A program made the position numbers and the translations under genes. From G963662655 sp963665015 (GTDB lineage Bacteria > Cloacimonadota > Cloacimonadia > Cloacimonadales > JAIOQZ01): 64,000 nucleotides of DNA. This document shows, piece by piece, positions 7,385 through 16,339 of the stretch (position 1 is the stretch's first letter; each line of letters starts with the position of its first letter). The stretch covers positions 744,001 through 808,000 of the forward strand of contig CAXXSY010000004.1 of NCBI GenBank assembly GCA_963665015.2, in the 5' to 3' direction. The notes beneath the pieces are model-generated. The model saw only the letters and a list, made by a program, of their open reading frames with translations, made no database searches and was not told the origin of the DNA.

Positions 7385-8590
7385 ATGTTTAACGATATGA
7401 AAAACGACCTTGCAATCACATTGGACGAGCTGAAAGGCAAGGGCTTGTACAAGAGGGAACGCATCCTGTCGTCGGCGCAATCGTCGGTCATCCGGCTGCG
7501 GGACGGCCGTGAAGTGCTGAACTTCTGTGCGAACAACTACCTCGGTCTCTCCAGTCATCCCGAGATTATCGCGGCGGCGCATGAAGCGCTGGATCGGTGG
7601 GGTTTCGGACTCTCCTCCGTGCGCTTTATCTGTGGAACGCAGGAGATTCACAAGGAGCTCGAAGCGAAGATCAGCGAGTTCCTCGGCATGGAAGACACGA
7701 TCCTGTTTTCATCGGCGTTCGATGCCAACGGCGGCGTGTTCGAACCGCTACTGGGTCAGGATTCGGCGATTGTCTCGGACGAACTGAACCACGCTTCGAT
7801 CATCGACGGCGTGCGGCTCTGCAAGGCGCAGAGGTTCCGCTACAAGCACTCGGATATGAACGAGCTGGAGGCTTGTCTGAAGAAGACGTCCGACGCGAAA
7901 TATCGACTGATCGCCACCGACGGCGTCTTCTCGATGGACGGCGACTTGGCGAAGCTGGACGAAATCTGCGATCTGGCGGACAAGTACAACGCGCTGGTGA
8001 TGGTCGATGACTCGCACGGCACCGGCTACATCGGGCACTGCGGTCGCGGAACGCACGAATTTTGCAATGTGATCGATCGGGTGGATATCGTCACGACCAC
8101 GTTCGGAAAAGCGCTGGGCGGCGCTTCCGGCGGATGCGTGTCCGGTCGCGCGGAAATCATCGAGATGCTGCGGCAGCGCTCCAGACCGTACCTGTTCTCC
8201 AATTCGCTAGCGCCGGTCATTACCGCCACGACGATCCGCGCGATCGAAATGCTGACGGAGAGCCACGAGCTGAGGAACAAGGTCGTCGATAACGCGATCT
8301 ACTTCCGCTACCACATGAAGCGTGCCGGATTCGACCTCATGCCGGGTGAGACCGCGATCGTGCCCGTGATGATCTACGACGAACCGATGGCGCTGAAGAT
8401 GGCGGACATGCTGCTCGACGAAGGCATTTACGTGATCGGCTTCGCGTATCCTGTTGTGCCGATGGGGAAAGCCCGTATCCGGGTTCAGCTCTCGGCTGCA
8501 CACACGCGGGAACAGATCGGCAAGGCGGTTGGACGCTTCATCAAGGTGGGATACGACCTCGGGTTAATAGAAAATAAAGTCCAGCACTAA
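7385..8590 (+). CDS. kbl: Glycine C-acetyltransferase (2-amino-3-ketobutyrate CoA ligase)
   Basis: A 401-residue PLP enzyme of the alpha-oxoamine synthase family, cytoplasmic. Kbl joins glycine and acetyl-CoA to 2-amino-3-oxobutyrate and works in reverse in threonine breakdown. The whole length aligns with Kbl: FCANNYLGLSSHP near the N terminus, DELNHASIIDG, the cofactor Asp/His in VMVDDSHGTGYIG, and the PLP lysine in TTTFGKALGGASGG (Lys242). ARIRVQLSAAHT near the end is also typical. No threonine dehydrogenase gene is next to it. It stands alone, after a repeat array and before the secreted peptidase. Related enzymes (8-amino-7-oxononanoate or serine palmitoyl synthases) are less likely given the near full-length Kbl pattern. 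Confidence 0.92.
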   Translation: MFNDMKNDLAITLDELKGKGLYKRERILSSAQSSVIRLRDGREVLNFCANNYLGLSSHPEIIAAAHEALDRWGFGLSSVRFICGTQEIHKELEAKISEFLGMEDTILFSSAFDANGGVFEPLLGQDSAIVSDELNHASIIDGVRLCKAQRFRYKHSDMNELEACLKKTSDAKYRLIATDGVFSMDGDLAKLDEICDLADKYNALVMVDDSHGTGYIGHCGRGTHEFCNVIDRVDIVTTTFGKALGGASGGCVSGRAEIIEMLRQRSRPYLFSNSLAPVITATTIRAIEMLTESHELRNKVVDNAIYFRYHMKRAGFDLMPGETAIVPVMIYDEPMALKMADMLLDEGIYVIGFAYPVVPMGKARIRVQLSAAHTREQIGKAVGRFIKVGYDLGLIENKVQH

Positions 8591-8671
8591 GCAGGAAAAA
8601 CTTTACAGCTTCGTTTCATTGCCCTATTATTGAATGGAATACAGAAAATCACGAAAACAAGGGGATGAACG

Positions 8672-11668
8672 ATGCGACGATTCTATGTTTTATTCGTTTT
8701 TCTACTGCTGACAGCGCAGATTCTCGCAGTGCCGGTCACGCGAGAACGGGCGGATACCATCGCCCAAAACTGGCTTTCGAACGTCAAGGGAACCCGTAGC
8801 GCTGTTTCGGAGACCTTTGCGCTCGAGTACGAAGGTCACAACAGCCTCTATGTCGTCAATTTCGAAGACGGTGGGTTCGTCATCGTCTCTGCCGACGACG
8901 CCACGATTCCCGTTCTCGGGTACTCGGATAAGAACCGCGCTCCCGGCGAGATCACGCATCCGGCCGTGCAGGAGTGGTTCGAGAATTACCACAAGCAGAT
9001 TCACGCTGCCATCGAGGAAGGTCTTTCCAACGATAGTACCCTCCCGCTGTGGAGCGAGATCGAAAACGGCGACTTCTCGCGCTATCCGAGGACGCGTGGT
9101 GTGAATGCGCTCGTGAGTACGACCTGGGATCAGGGTCGTTACTACAATGACATGTGCCCGGCAGACGCATCGTCAAGCGCTGGAAACGGCTATGTCTGGG
9201 CAGGCTGCGTGGCGACCGCCATGGCGCAGATCATGAACTATCACAGCACCCCGACCGCAGGTTACGGCTCGCATTCATATACTCCTGCGGGTTATGCACA
9301 ACAGTCCGCCAACTTCGGCTCCACATCCCACGACTGGACCAACATGCCCACAGCTTTGAGCAGCAGCTCCACAAGCACGCAATTGACCGCGGTTCAGACC
9401 CTGATCTATCATTGCGCGGTTGCGGTGGATATGGATTTCGGACCGAGCGGCTCCGGCGCACAGTCGGGAAGCGCGCTCAAAGCGCTTGTGATGTATTTCA
9501 ATTACGACAACGGGATATCCTATCATGAGCTTGGAGACACCACCGCCTGGAAAAACATGCTGAAGAACGAGCACAACAACGGTCGTCCGGTGCTGTACTG
9601 CGGAACCAACGGTGCGACCAGCGGCCACGCCTTCGTGTGCGACGGCTACGACGATAGCGACTATTTCCACTTCAACTGGGGCTGGAGCGGCTACTACAAC
9701 GCGTATTACGAAATCGGAGACCTCACCCCGGGAACAGGTCACGACTACTCCTACGACAATTGCGCGGTGATCGGCATAACGCCCAACACCTCCTCCAACA
9801 CCTATCCGCTGTTCACCTCGTGGGAAGGCTTCGACGAGGCAGGATGGAACTTCGACGTCGATGGCGACACCAACGAAGACTGGTGGTACTACTCGAGCAG
9901 TCCCAATACCGGAATCTACTATCTCGGGGCAAGAGACCCTTCGGTCTGGCTGATATCGCCACTTGTCACGCTGCCGTCGAACACCCAGAACACATTCAGC
10001 ATCTACACGCGTCGGTTGAACAACTATAGCCAGGGACTCGATATCCGCGTCTCCACCACCGGCACAAACATCAATACGGATTTCAACACGCTGATCGGCA
10101 ACATCACGGCGGGAACCAGTTGGGCACAAACGACCTACGATCTCTCCGGCTATGCCGGGCAGACGATCTATATCGGGTTCAAGACGACCGGTACGGATAA
10201 CGACTACTACTACTTGTTCACGGAGGACATTCAGATCGAATCCTCGCCGGTGACTAATCCCACCGTCTCCGCCACCGTCACGCCGTACGCCATCCTGCAT
10301 CATCGCGCCACGACCGGCGGAACCGTCACCGACGACGGCGGCGCCAGCCTGACCGCGCGCGGCGTCTGTTACGCGCCGTGGCCGAATGCACCATCGTCGG
10401 GGGCTCATGTCGCCGCGTCCGGTACAACGGTTGGATCCTACACCCAGACCATTACGGGGCTCGTTGCCGGAATGCGATACAATATCTGCGCATATGCCGT
10501 CAACAGCCACGCGTTGTATGGATACGGTCCTGCTCTGGACTTCACAACCGACGTCTATCCGCCGGAAGGAACCAGCACGCAGAGCGTGGTCGATGGGCCG
10601 ATAACCTTCCCGTCAACGGGCATGGATATCGATTTCACCGGCGTCGCGGGTGCTGTAGCGGACGACGTGACCATCGACGTGATCGAAGAAGCCCCGCAGA
10701 ATCCGGGCGCAGCCTTCCTTTCCGCAACCAATCCGGCCGATTTCTCCTTCGTGATCACCAACAACACGGGTTTCACGTTCACCAATGGACGGCTTCAGTT
10801 CAATGTCGTGGAACTCGATCAGATCGCTGGGGGCGGACTCGATACGAGCTTGTTCGCGGAGATGGCGAACGACACCGATACCGGCATTATGCTCTGGCAT
10901 CGGAGCGGATACGAGGAGGGTGATTTCACTTACCTCAGCAACCTCTTCTACCACGACAACGACGGCACCAACGGCAACTTCGACGACTACCTCTACGCGA
11001 ACGTCACATCCTTCAGCGAGTTCACCATGAGCGGCGGTTCCGACCACACGCTGCCGGTCGAACTCTCTTCCTTCACCGCCACCGTGACCTCCGAAGAGGC
11101 GGTCAGGCTCGACTGGATCACGCAGTCCGAGTCCGGGATGGCGGGTTACAACGTGCTGCGCTCCGAGAACGACTCGATGGACGACTCCGCGCAGCTCAAC
11201 CTGAGCATCATCCCTTCGCAGAACACCACCGATACCGCGAACTACAGCTACGTCGATGAAGACGTCGTCAGCGACAGCGAGTACCGCTACTGGCTTCAGA
11301 GCGTCAACCTCGACGGCAGCGGCAAGTTCTACGGCCCCGTCACCGTGAGGGTCCAATACACCGAACCGCATGAAGAGGAAACGCCCGAGGTCGTGCTGGT
11401 CAATAGCCTCGATGCCGCGTTTCCGAACCCGTTCAATCCTTCCACGACCATCCGGTTCAGCGTTAAAAAGAACGAGACCGCCACGCTCAGCATCTTCAAC
11501 CTCAAGGGCGAACTGGTCCGCAGCTACGACGGTTTCACCTCCGGACAGCACAAGGTCGTCTGGGACGGCGACGACCGCTACGGCAAGAAGGTCGGCTCCG
11601 GTGTGTTCCTCTACCGCCTCGAGACCTCGTCCTTTACCCAGACACGGAAAATGATGATGATAAAATAG
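8672..11668 (+). CDS. Secreted C10 (streptopain-type) cysteine peptidase with C-terminal sorting domain
   Basis: A 998-residue exported protein. A signal peptide (residues 1-19, ending near ILAVP) and an inhibitory propeptide-like segment (FALEYEGHNSLYVVNF, GGFVIVSADDATIPVLGYS) lead into the C10 peptidase domain. It has a catalytic Cys in WAGCVATAMAQIMNYH (Cys179) and His in GHAFVCDGYD (His319), then HFNWGWSGYYN. A choice-of-anchor-J/MAM-like domain follows (SWEGFDEAGWNF to about residue 530), then a fibronectin-like region, an LPVELSSFTA module, and an FPNPFNPSTTIRFS domain ending in GVFLYRLETSS. The last is the FlgD-like/type IX-style sorting domain common in FCB bacteria. The protein is probably secreted and surface-held, and digests external protein. 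Confidence 0.9.
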   Translation: MRRFYVLFVFLLLTAQILAVPVTRERADTIAQNWLSNVKGTRSAVSETFALEYEGHNSLYVVNFEDGGFVIVSADDATIPVLGYSDKNRAPGEITHPAVQEWFENYHKQIHAAIEEGLSNDSTLPLWSEIENGDFSRYPRTRGVNALVSTTWDQGRYYNDMCPADASSSAGNGYVWAGCVATAMAQIMNYHSTPTAGYGSHSYTPAGYAQQSANFGSTSHDWTNMPTALSSSSTSTQLTAVQTLIYHCAVAVDMDFGPSGSGAQSGSALKALVMYFNYDNGISYHELGDTTAWKNMLKNEHNNGRPVLYCGTNGATSGHAFVCDGYDDSDYFHFNWGWSGYYNAYYEIGDLTPGTGHDYSYDNCAVIGITPNTSSNTYPLFTSWEGFDEAGWNFDVDGDTNEDWWYYSSSPNTGIYYLGARDPSVWLISPLVTLPSNTQNTFSIYTRRLNNYSQGLDIRVSTTGTNINTDFNTLIGNITAGTSWAQTTYDLSGYAGQTIYIGFKTTGTDNDYYYLFTEDIQIESSPVTNPTVSATVTPYAILHHRATTGGTVTDDGGASLTARGVCYAPWPNAPSSGAHVAASGTTVGSYTQTITGLVAGMRYNICAYAVNSHALYGYGPALDFTTDVYPPEGTSTQSVVDGPITFPSTGMDIDFTGVAGAVADDVTIDVIEEAPQNPGAAFLSATNPADFSFVITNNTGFTFTNGRLQFNVVELDQIAGGGLDTSLFAEMANDTDTGIMLWHRSGYEEGDFTYLSNLFYHDNDGTNGNFDDYLYANVTSFSEFTMSGGSDHTLPVELSSFTATVTSEEAVRLDWITQSESGMAGYNVLRSENDSMDDSAQLNLSIIPSQNTTDTANYSYVDEDVVSDSEYRYWLQSVNLDGSGKFYGPVTVRVQYTEPHEEETPEVVLVNSLDAAFPNPFNPSTTIRFSVKKNETATLSIFNLKGELVRSYDGFTSGQHKVVWDGDDRYGKKVGSGVFLYRLETSSFTQTRKMMMIK

Positions 11669-11675
11669 GTTCGGC

Positions 11676-11730
11676 TTTCGCGTAGCGAAAACGATACCCA
11701 TGAGCGATTTAATTTCAGCTTGCTGAAATT
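11676..11730. repeat. Two hairpins after the peptidase gene
   Basis: Stem TTTCGC / GCGAAA with loop GTA (11676-11690), then a perfect AATTTCAGC / GCTGAAATT stem with a TT loop (11711-11730). Neither is followed by a T run. They may stabilise or end the peptidase mRNA. Confidence 0.45.
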
Positions 11731-11777
11731 ACGTTAGCGGATAACAGACAGAATAGAGATTGATCCGCCCGGAGGTC

Positions 11778-11834
11778 GTAGCGCTCGACCTCCGGGCGAG
11801 CTTTCTCACCTGGTACGCAGCCACCCTTGGCTGC
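11778..11834. repeat. GTAGCGCTCGACCTC repeat plus covarying-arm hairpin
   Basis: A GCTCG...CGAGC hairpin (11783-11801) inside the GTAGCGCTCGACCTC text is followed by GCAGCCA-CCCT-TGGCTGC (11817-11834). The second has the same 7-bp arm / 4-base loop layout and ATCTCT flank as the 73-bp array hairpins but different, still complementary, arms. A degenerate relative lies near 11918-11937. The gap 11669-12010 holds no gene. Confidence 0.6.
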
Positions 11835-12010
11835 ATCTCTTCCTTCTCTTGTCTGAATCACGATTTGCAGGATAGAGGGTGGTCGTTTAGAGATGGCTGC
11901 ATTCTGCCTGGGTACGCAGATCTCCAGGTCGGCATCTCCCAGCCCACAATCTCACACAAAATCCAAACACCCCACTTGCCATTCCACGAAAACGGTTTAC
12001 CTTATCCAAT

Positions 12011-12027
12011 ATACCCCCTGGGGGTAT
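12011..12027. promoter_or_regulatory. CsoR operator palindrome
   Basis: ATACCCCC-T-GGGGGTAT is a perfect 17-base palindrome of the G/C-tract type bound by CsoR-family repressors. It lies 17 bases before the csoR ATG and directly upstream of the AAAGGAG ribosome site, so a bound repressor would block the operon's own transcription until copper is sensed. Confidence 0.8.
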
Positions 12028-12044
12028 GGGAAAAGGAGTGAAAC

Positions 12045-12356
12045 ATGAGCAAGAGTTGCCCGATGCACAGCCGGATGGCGCACCATCCGGAGGAGTTCAA
12101 GAAGCTGCTGCGGAACCGGTTGAACCGAATCGAAGGACAGATCAGAGGCATCAACCGGATGGTCGATGAGGATGTCTATTGTGACGACATTCTGGTGCAG
12201 ATATCGGCGATCCAGGCGGGACTGACCGCCGTCGCGACCAAGCTGCTGGAGGCGCACATGAAGAGCTGCGTCATCGAGCAGATACAGCAGGGGAAATACG
12301 AGGTGATCGACGAACTGATGCTCACGCTCCAGAAGCTGATGAAAACCATGAAGTGA
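12045..12356 (+). CDS. csoR: CsoR-family copper-sensing repressor
   Basis: A 103-residue all-helical repressor of the CsoR/RcnR/FrmR family. It carries RLNRIEGQIRGINRMVDED and the Cu(I) ligand triad Cys46 (VYCDDIL), His71 and Cys75 (EAHMKSC), the C-H-C pattern that separates copper sensors from the Ni/Co sensor RcnR and formaldehyde sensor FrmR. The N terminus also has a Cys and several His residues. It is first in an operon with a copper ATPase and a perfect operator palindrome just upstream, so autoregulated copper-responsive control of the whole operon is the natural reading. Confidence 0.92.
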   Translation: MSKSCPMHSRMAHHPEEFKKLLRNRLNRIEGQIRGINRMVDEDVYCDDILVQISAIQAGLTAVATKLLEAHMKSCVIEQIQQGKYEVIDELMLTLQKLMKTMK

Positions 12357-12366
12357 GGATTACGCT

Positions 12367-14577
12367 ATGATAAAGACGACACAATTGAAGGTCGGCGGGA
12401 TGACATGCGCGTCGTGTTCGAGAGCGGTCGAGCTGGCGTTGAACCGCGTACGGGGCGTCGATGGCGCGAGTGTGAACCTGGCGACGGAGAAAGCGATGAT
12501 CCGCTACGACGATTCGGTTGCTGATGAGGATGCGCTCAGGCGCGCGGTCGTGGATGTCGGATTTCAGGTGCAGGAAGAGGATGTCGGATGTGATGAGGAA
12601 TGGGAAGCTGCCCGGAAGCGGATGCTGTTCGCCTGGGCGTTGACGATTCCCTCGATGGTCTGGATGTTCGGCTCTATGGTGTTGGGAATGCATTGGCCGA
12701 GTTCTCTCGTGATGCGCGTCGGGATGCTGATCCTGGTGTTGCCGGTGCTGGTTGTGAGTGGCAGGGAGACGTTCATGTCTGCCTGGAAGTCGGTGCGGCA
12801 CGGGAGCGCCAACATGGATGTGCTGATTGTGCTGGGGACGGTATCTGCGTATGCGACCGGGCTATTGCAGTTCTGGCTTGCACTTGGTAGCTTTACTGGC
12901 GTCGCGGCAATGATCATGGCGTTTCACCTGACAGGCCGCTACATCGAGAAGAAGGCGCGCGGTAAGGCGTCGCAGGAGATTCGCAAGCTGCTCGAACTGG
13001 GTGCGAAGACGGCGCTTGTCGAGCGGGAAGACGGGGCAAAGGATATCCCGATTTCAGAAATTGTCGTGGGCGATGTGATGCGCATCAAGCCGGGCGCGCG
13101 CATTCCGACCGACGGCGAGGTTATCGAGGGCACGACCTCGATCGACGAATCGATGGTGACCGGCGAATCGATACCCGTGATACGAACCGTGGGCGATCCG
13201 GTGATCGGCGCGACGGTCAACGGTAACGGCTTCATCAGGGTGCGGGCAACCAGGGTGGGCCGTGACACATTTCTTTCGCAGATAATCCGGATGGTCGAGC
13301 AGGCGCAGGGCAGCAAGGTGCCGATCCAGCTTCTGGCGGACAGGGTGACAGGGTGGTTTGTTCCGGTGGTGATCATCCTGGCGCTGGCGGCGTTCACGGT
13401 GCATCTGCTTTTCCCGAGCGTGTTTGCGGGGATTATGAGCTGGCTTCCGTGGTTGCCTGCCGACATGAATCGTGTGACGGGCGCGATTTACGCGATGGTT
13501 GCGGTGCTGGTGATCGCGTGTCCGTGCGCGCTGGGACTTGCCACGCCGACCGCGTTGATGGTGGGCAGTGGTCTGGGCGCGAAAAACGGTATCCTGATCC
13601 GGAATGGCGAGGCGATCCAGGCGATGAAGGACGTCCGGGCAATCGTGTTCGACAAGACCGGAACCGTGACCGAGGGCAAGCCGTCGGTGACCCGGATGAA
13701 GACCTTCGACATTGATGATAAGCGATTCCTGGCGATTGCCGGTGCGCTGGAGAGTGCTTCCGAGCATCCGCTTGCCGGAGCGATTGTAAACTTCATTGGA
13801 GAGTCCGAAGAGGTCGATTTTCCGAAGATTGACGAATTCGAAAGCTTCACCGGCAAGGGCGTGCAGGCGAGGATCGATGGAGAACTATACCGCGTCGGTA
13901 GCGGATCGTTCATGAAGGAGAGAGGCATTGTACTCGACCGGATTGATGATGATATCGAGGAAATGGAAACCCACGCGAATACCATGATTTTCGTGGCTGA
14001 TTCGGAGCACCTTCTGGGCTGGTTTGCGGTGTCGGATCGGATCAAGGACGATGCCCGATGCGCCGTGCTGGAGCTGAAGCGACAGGGATTCCACACCATG
14101 CTGCTGACCGGCGATAACAAGCGCGTCGCCGAAGCTATTGCGGATGTCGCCGGGATCGACGAGGTGATCGCGGAGGTAAAGCCCGGGGAGAAGGTTGAAG
14201 CGATCAGGGGTATGCAACTTCGCTACGGCATGGTCGCCATGGTAGGCGATGGTATCAACGATGCGCCGGCGCTGAAGCAGGCTGACGTCGGGATCGCGAT
14301 GGGATCGGGAACCGATATCGCCATCGAGAGCGCCGATATCACGCTGATCCGCAGCAATCTGGCATCGGTCGTATCGGCTGTGATCCTTTCCCGCGCGACG
14401 TTTCGCAAGATCAAACAGAATCTGTTCTGGGCGTTTTTCTACAACCTTCTGGCGATTCCGCTGGCATTCGCGGGAGTTCTGCATCCGGTCATTGCCGAGA
14501 TCGCCATGGCGGGTAGTTCGATCACGGTGGTCGGCAACGCAAACCTGCTCAGAAACAAGAAGATCGGGATATTTTAA
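12367..14577 (+). CDS. copA: Cu(I)-exporting P1B-type ATPase
   Basis: A 736-residue inner-membrane pump that exports Cu(I) using ATP. One N-terminal heavy-metal domain has GGMTCASC (Cys14, Cys17). The membrane ion site is IACPCALG (about residue 384), with FYN in the next-to-last helix and MAGSS in the last, the full P1B-1 copper signature. The phosphorylation site is FDKTGTVTEGKP (about 428); TGE appears as MVTGES, HP as SEHPLAG, and the hinge as MVGDGINDAPALKQADVGIAMG. Length is normal for a single-HMA CopA. It starts 10 bases after csoR and is followed by a CopZ-like protein. Confidence 0.95.
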   Translation: MIKTTQLKVGGMTCASCSRAVELALNRVRGVDGASVNLATEKAMIRYDDSVADEDALRRAVVDVGFQVQEEDVGCDEEWEAARKRMLFAWALTIPSMVWMFGSMVLGMHWPSSLVMRVGMLILVLPVLVVSGRETFMSAWKSVRHGSANMDVLIVLGTVSAYATGLLQFWLALGSFTGVAAMIMAFHLTGRYIEKKARGKASQEIRKLLELGAKTALVEREDGAKDIPISEIVVGDVMRIKPGARIPTDGEVIEGTTSIDESMVTGESIPVIRTVGDPVIGATVNGNGFIRVRATRVGRDTFLSQIIRMVEQAQGSKVPIQLLADRVTGWFVPVVIILALAAFTVHLLFPSVFAGIMSWLPWLPADMNRVTGAIYAMVAVLVIACPCALGLATPTALMVGSGLGAKNGILIRNGEAIQAMKDVRAIVFDKTGTVTEGKPSVTRMKTFDIDDKRFLAIAGALESASEHPLAGAIVNFIGESEEVDFPKIDEFESFTGKGVQARIDGELYRVGSGSFMKERGIVLDRIDDDIEEMETHANTMIFVADSEHLLGWFAVSDRIKDDARCAVLELKRQGFHTMLLTGDNKRVAEAIADVAGIDEVIAEVKPGEKVEAIRGMQLRYGMVAMVGDGINDAPALKQADVGIAMGSGTDIAIESADITLIRSNLASVVSAVILSRATFRKIKQNLFWAFFYNLLAIPLAFAGVLHPVIAEIAMAGSSITVVGNANLLRNKKIGIF

Positions 14578-14601
14578 CCGGAAGAGCGAAAAGGAGGAAT
14601 C

Positions 14602-14814
14602 ATGACAAACCTGAAGTATCGCGTAAAGGATATGAATTGCGTCATGTGCAAGAGCGCGATCGAGAAAGCGCTCGCGAGGCTCTCGGGCGTGACCCGGGTC
14701 GGCATTGATCTTGCGGATCATACGGTATCGATCGAGGCAGAGGATGGAATCGACGAGGAGAAGCTTGCGCGGATGATCCGGCATCTCGGCTACACGCCGG
14801 AGAGGATTACCTGA
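14602..14814 (+). CDS. Heavy-metal-associated domain protein, CopZ-like
   Basis: A 70-residue free-standing HMA domain with the metal-binding MNCVMC motif (Cys13 and Cys16) and the beta-alpha-beta pattern ending GYTPERI. The usual family motif is MxCxxC, which fits. In copper operons such proteins hand Cu(I) to the ATPase or repressor. A clear AAAGGAGG ribosome site precedes it. Its stop overlaps the CDF start (TGATG), so it is translationally coupled to that exporter and might instead serve it. Confidence 0.8.
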   Translation: MTNLKYRVKDMNCVMCKSAIEKALARLSGVTRVGIDLADHTVSIEAEDGIDEEKLARMIRHLGYTPERIT

Positions 14815-15719
14815 TGCACGACCATGGGCATCATCACGATCATCACGAAGTTCCCCGGAGGAAGCTGTCGCTGGTGATCCTGTTGAATCTGGCGATCACG
14901 ATCGCGGAGGTTGTCGGCGGGCTTCTTTCCGGGAGCCTGGCGCTGCTTTCGGACGCTCTTCACAACCTGAGCGACACCATGGCGATGGCAATCAGCTATC
15001 TGGCGCTACTGATTTCGAGGAAGCCCAGAGACGAGCGCAGGACCTTCGGGTACAGGCGCGCGCAGACGCTGGCGGCGTTTGTGAACGCGTCGTTTCTGCT
15101 CCTGATCTCGATCTATCTGATCTACGAATCGGTGATGCGATTCCTGAATCCGGAGCCGATCAAGAGCGGTTTGATGATCATTGTGGCGTCGATCGGGCTG
15201 GCGGCCAACTTCCTGTCCGTTCTGCTGTTGCACTCGCATGCAAAGGGGAATCTCAACCTGCGTTCGAGCTACCTGCACTTGCTGGGCGACACGATCTCTT
15301 CTGTCGGCGTGATCATGGGCGGCATCGCGATTCACCTGTGGGGTGTTTATTGGCTGGACCCCGTGGTGACGGTGCTGATCGCGCTGTACATCCTGAAGGA
15401 GGTGTGGCACGTTCTGCGCAAGACCGTCGATATCTTCATGCAGAGCGCGCCCGATATCGATTTCGACGAGATGCAGGGCAGGATCGAGAGTATCGATGGT
15501 GTTGGGAACATCCACCATCTGCACGTCTGGATGTACGACGAGGATCACACGCATCTGGAGGCGCACGTGGAGGTCGATGACATGCTGCTCTCGGAGACGA
15601 CGCGGATTCGCAAGCAGATCGAAGAAGTCCTGCACACGCGTTATCGTATCCGGCATGTCACCTTGCAGATGGAAAGCAATCCATCATGCCCGAAAAGTCT
15701 GATCGCGACAACCGAATAA
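14814..15719 (+). CDS. Cation diffusion facilitator (Zn/divalent metal exporter)
   Basis: A 301-residue inner-membrane CDF transporter of the CzcD/ZitB type, exchanging cytoplasmic Zn2+ or a similar cation for protons. The N terminus is His-rich (HDHGHHHDHH). Helix 2 has SDALHNLSD and helix 5 LHLLGDTISSVGV, the HxxxD pairs of the zinc site. Six hydrophobic segments and a cytoplasmic C-terminal domain with HHLHVWMYDEDHTHLEAHVEV follow. Being the last gene of a copper operon, it would be induced by copper under CsoR, an unusual pairing given that CDF proteins seldom carry Cu(I). Confidence 0.88.
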   Translation: MHDHGHHHDHHEVPRRKLSLVILLNLAITIAEVVGGLLSGSLALLSDALHNLSDTMAMAISYLALLISRKPRDERRTFGYRRAQTLAAFVNASFLLLISIYLIYESVMRFLNPEPIKSGLMIIVASIGLAANFLSVLLLHSHAKGNLNLRSSYLHLLGDTISSVGVIMGGIAIHLWGVYWLDPVVTVLIALYILKEVWHVLRKTVDIFMQSAPDIDFDEMQGRIESIDGVGNIHHLHVWMYDEDHTHLEAHVEVDDMLLSETTRIRKQIEEVLHTRYRIRHVTLQMESNPSCPKSLIATTE

Positions 15720-16339
15720 ACTGAATGGCGAATCCATGAAATTTGCGAAATGACCTGAATGCATTATACTATGTATGTATAGGGCGCATGTCAGCGCAAA
15801 TTCAGCAAAGATGGACGAGGTACAATGGGTTAATTGCTCAACGATTGATTACAATTTTACAATCTCCAAATATCTGGCTTCTCATTCCATTTCAGCCGAT
15901 GGATTAAATTATTCGCAAGGATCGTAAGGATGAACGAAGCATGTAGAAATTGCTTGCGAACGGTGAAGCAGAAGGAATTTCCGTCGATTGGCCGATTTTG
16001 GGCATGCGGGATTGGTGGGATTGTAACATATTGAAATATATAGGAATGTAGCGTTGTTCGGTGATCGTTACGTGTCGTTAATCAGAAATCGGTAAAAAAA
16101 AATCGAAGAAACCTGAGATTTTGATTGACGTCAGTGACCCCAAAAACCGATAAAATAGATAAAAAATAATCAATACGATATTGATGGTGCTTGGCTGTTC
16201 AGAAAATTCGATGGGTCGAATCAGTGGCATGGCTTCGGATGACGTATGATCTTCATCCGTGTTCACGGGATGCACAAGACGCAAATCGGGCGGGAAATCG
16301 CGAAGATGTCTTGCTTGCCCTGATTGAACGGGAGGAACA
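15720..16339. other. 620-bp AT-rich gap without a recognisable gene
   Basis: I find no coding frame with family-like sequence. It contains a possible promoter (TTGCGA, 16 bases, TATACT near 15744-15771), an 8-base palindrome TGACGTCA (16126-16133) and a small hairpin ATTCGA-TGGG-TCGAAT (16206-16221). It probably holds the promoter and leader of the downstream signalling genes. A small RNA cannot be excluded. Confidence 0.4.

Noticed and set aside
15744..15771. Promoter for a small RNA in the 15.7-16.3 kb gap
   Set aside because: TTGCGA and TATACT are plausible boxes, but no terminator or structured RNA could be identified downstream.
16126..16133. TGACGTCA palindrome as an operator
   Set aside because: Only eight bases, a single copy, and no regulator gene nearby; chance is sufficient.
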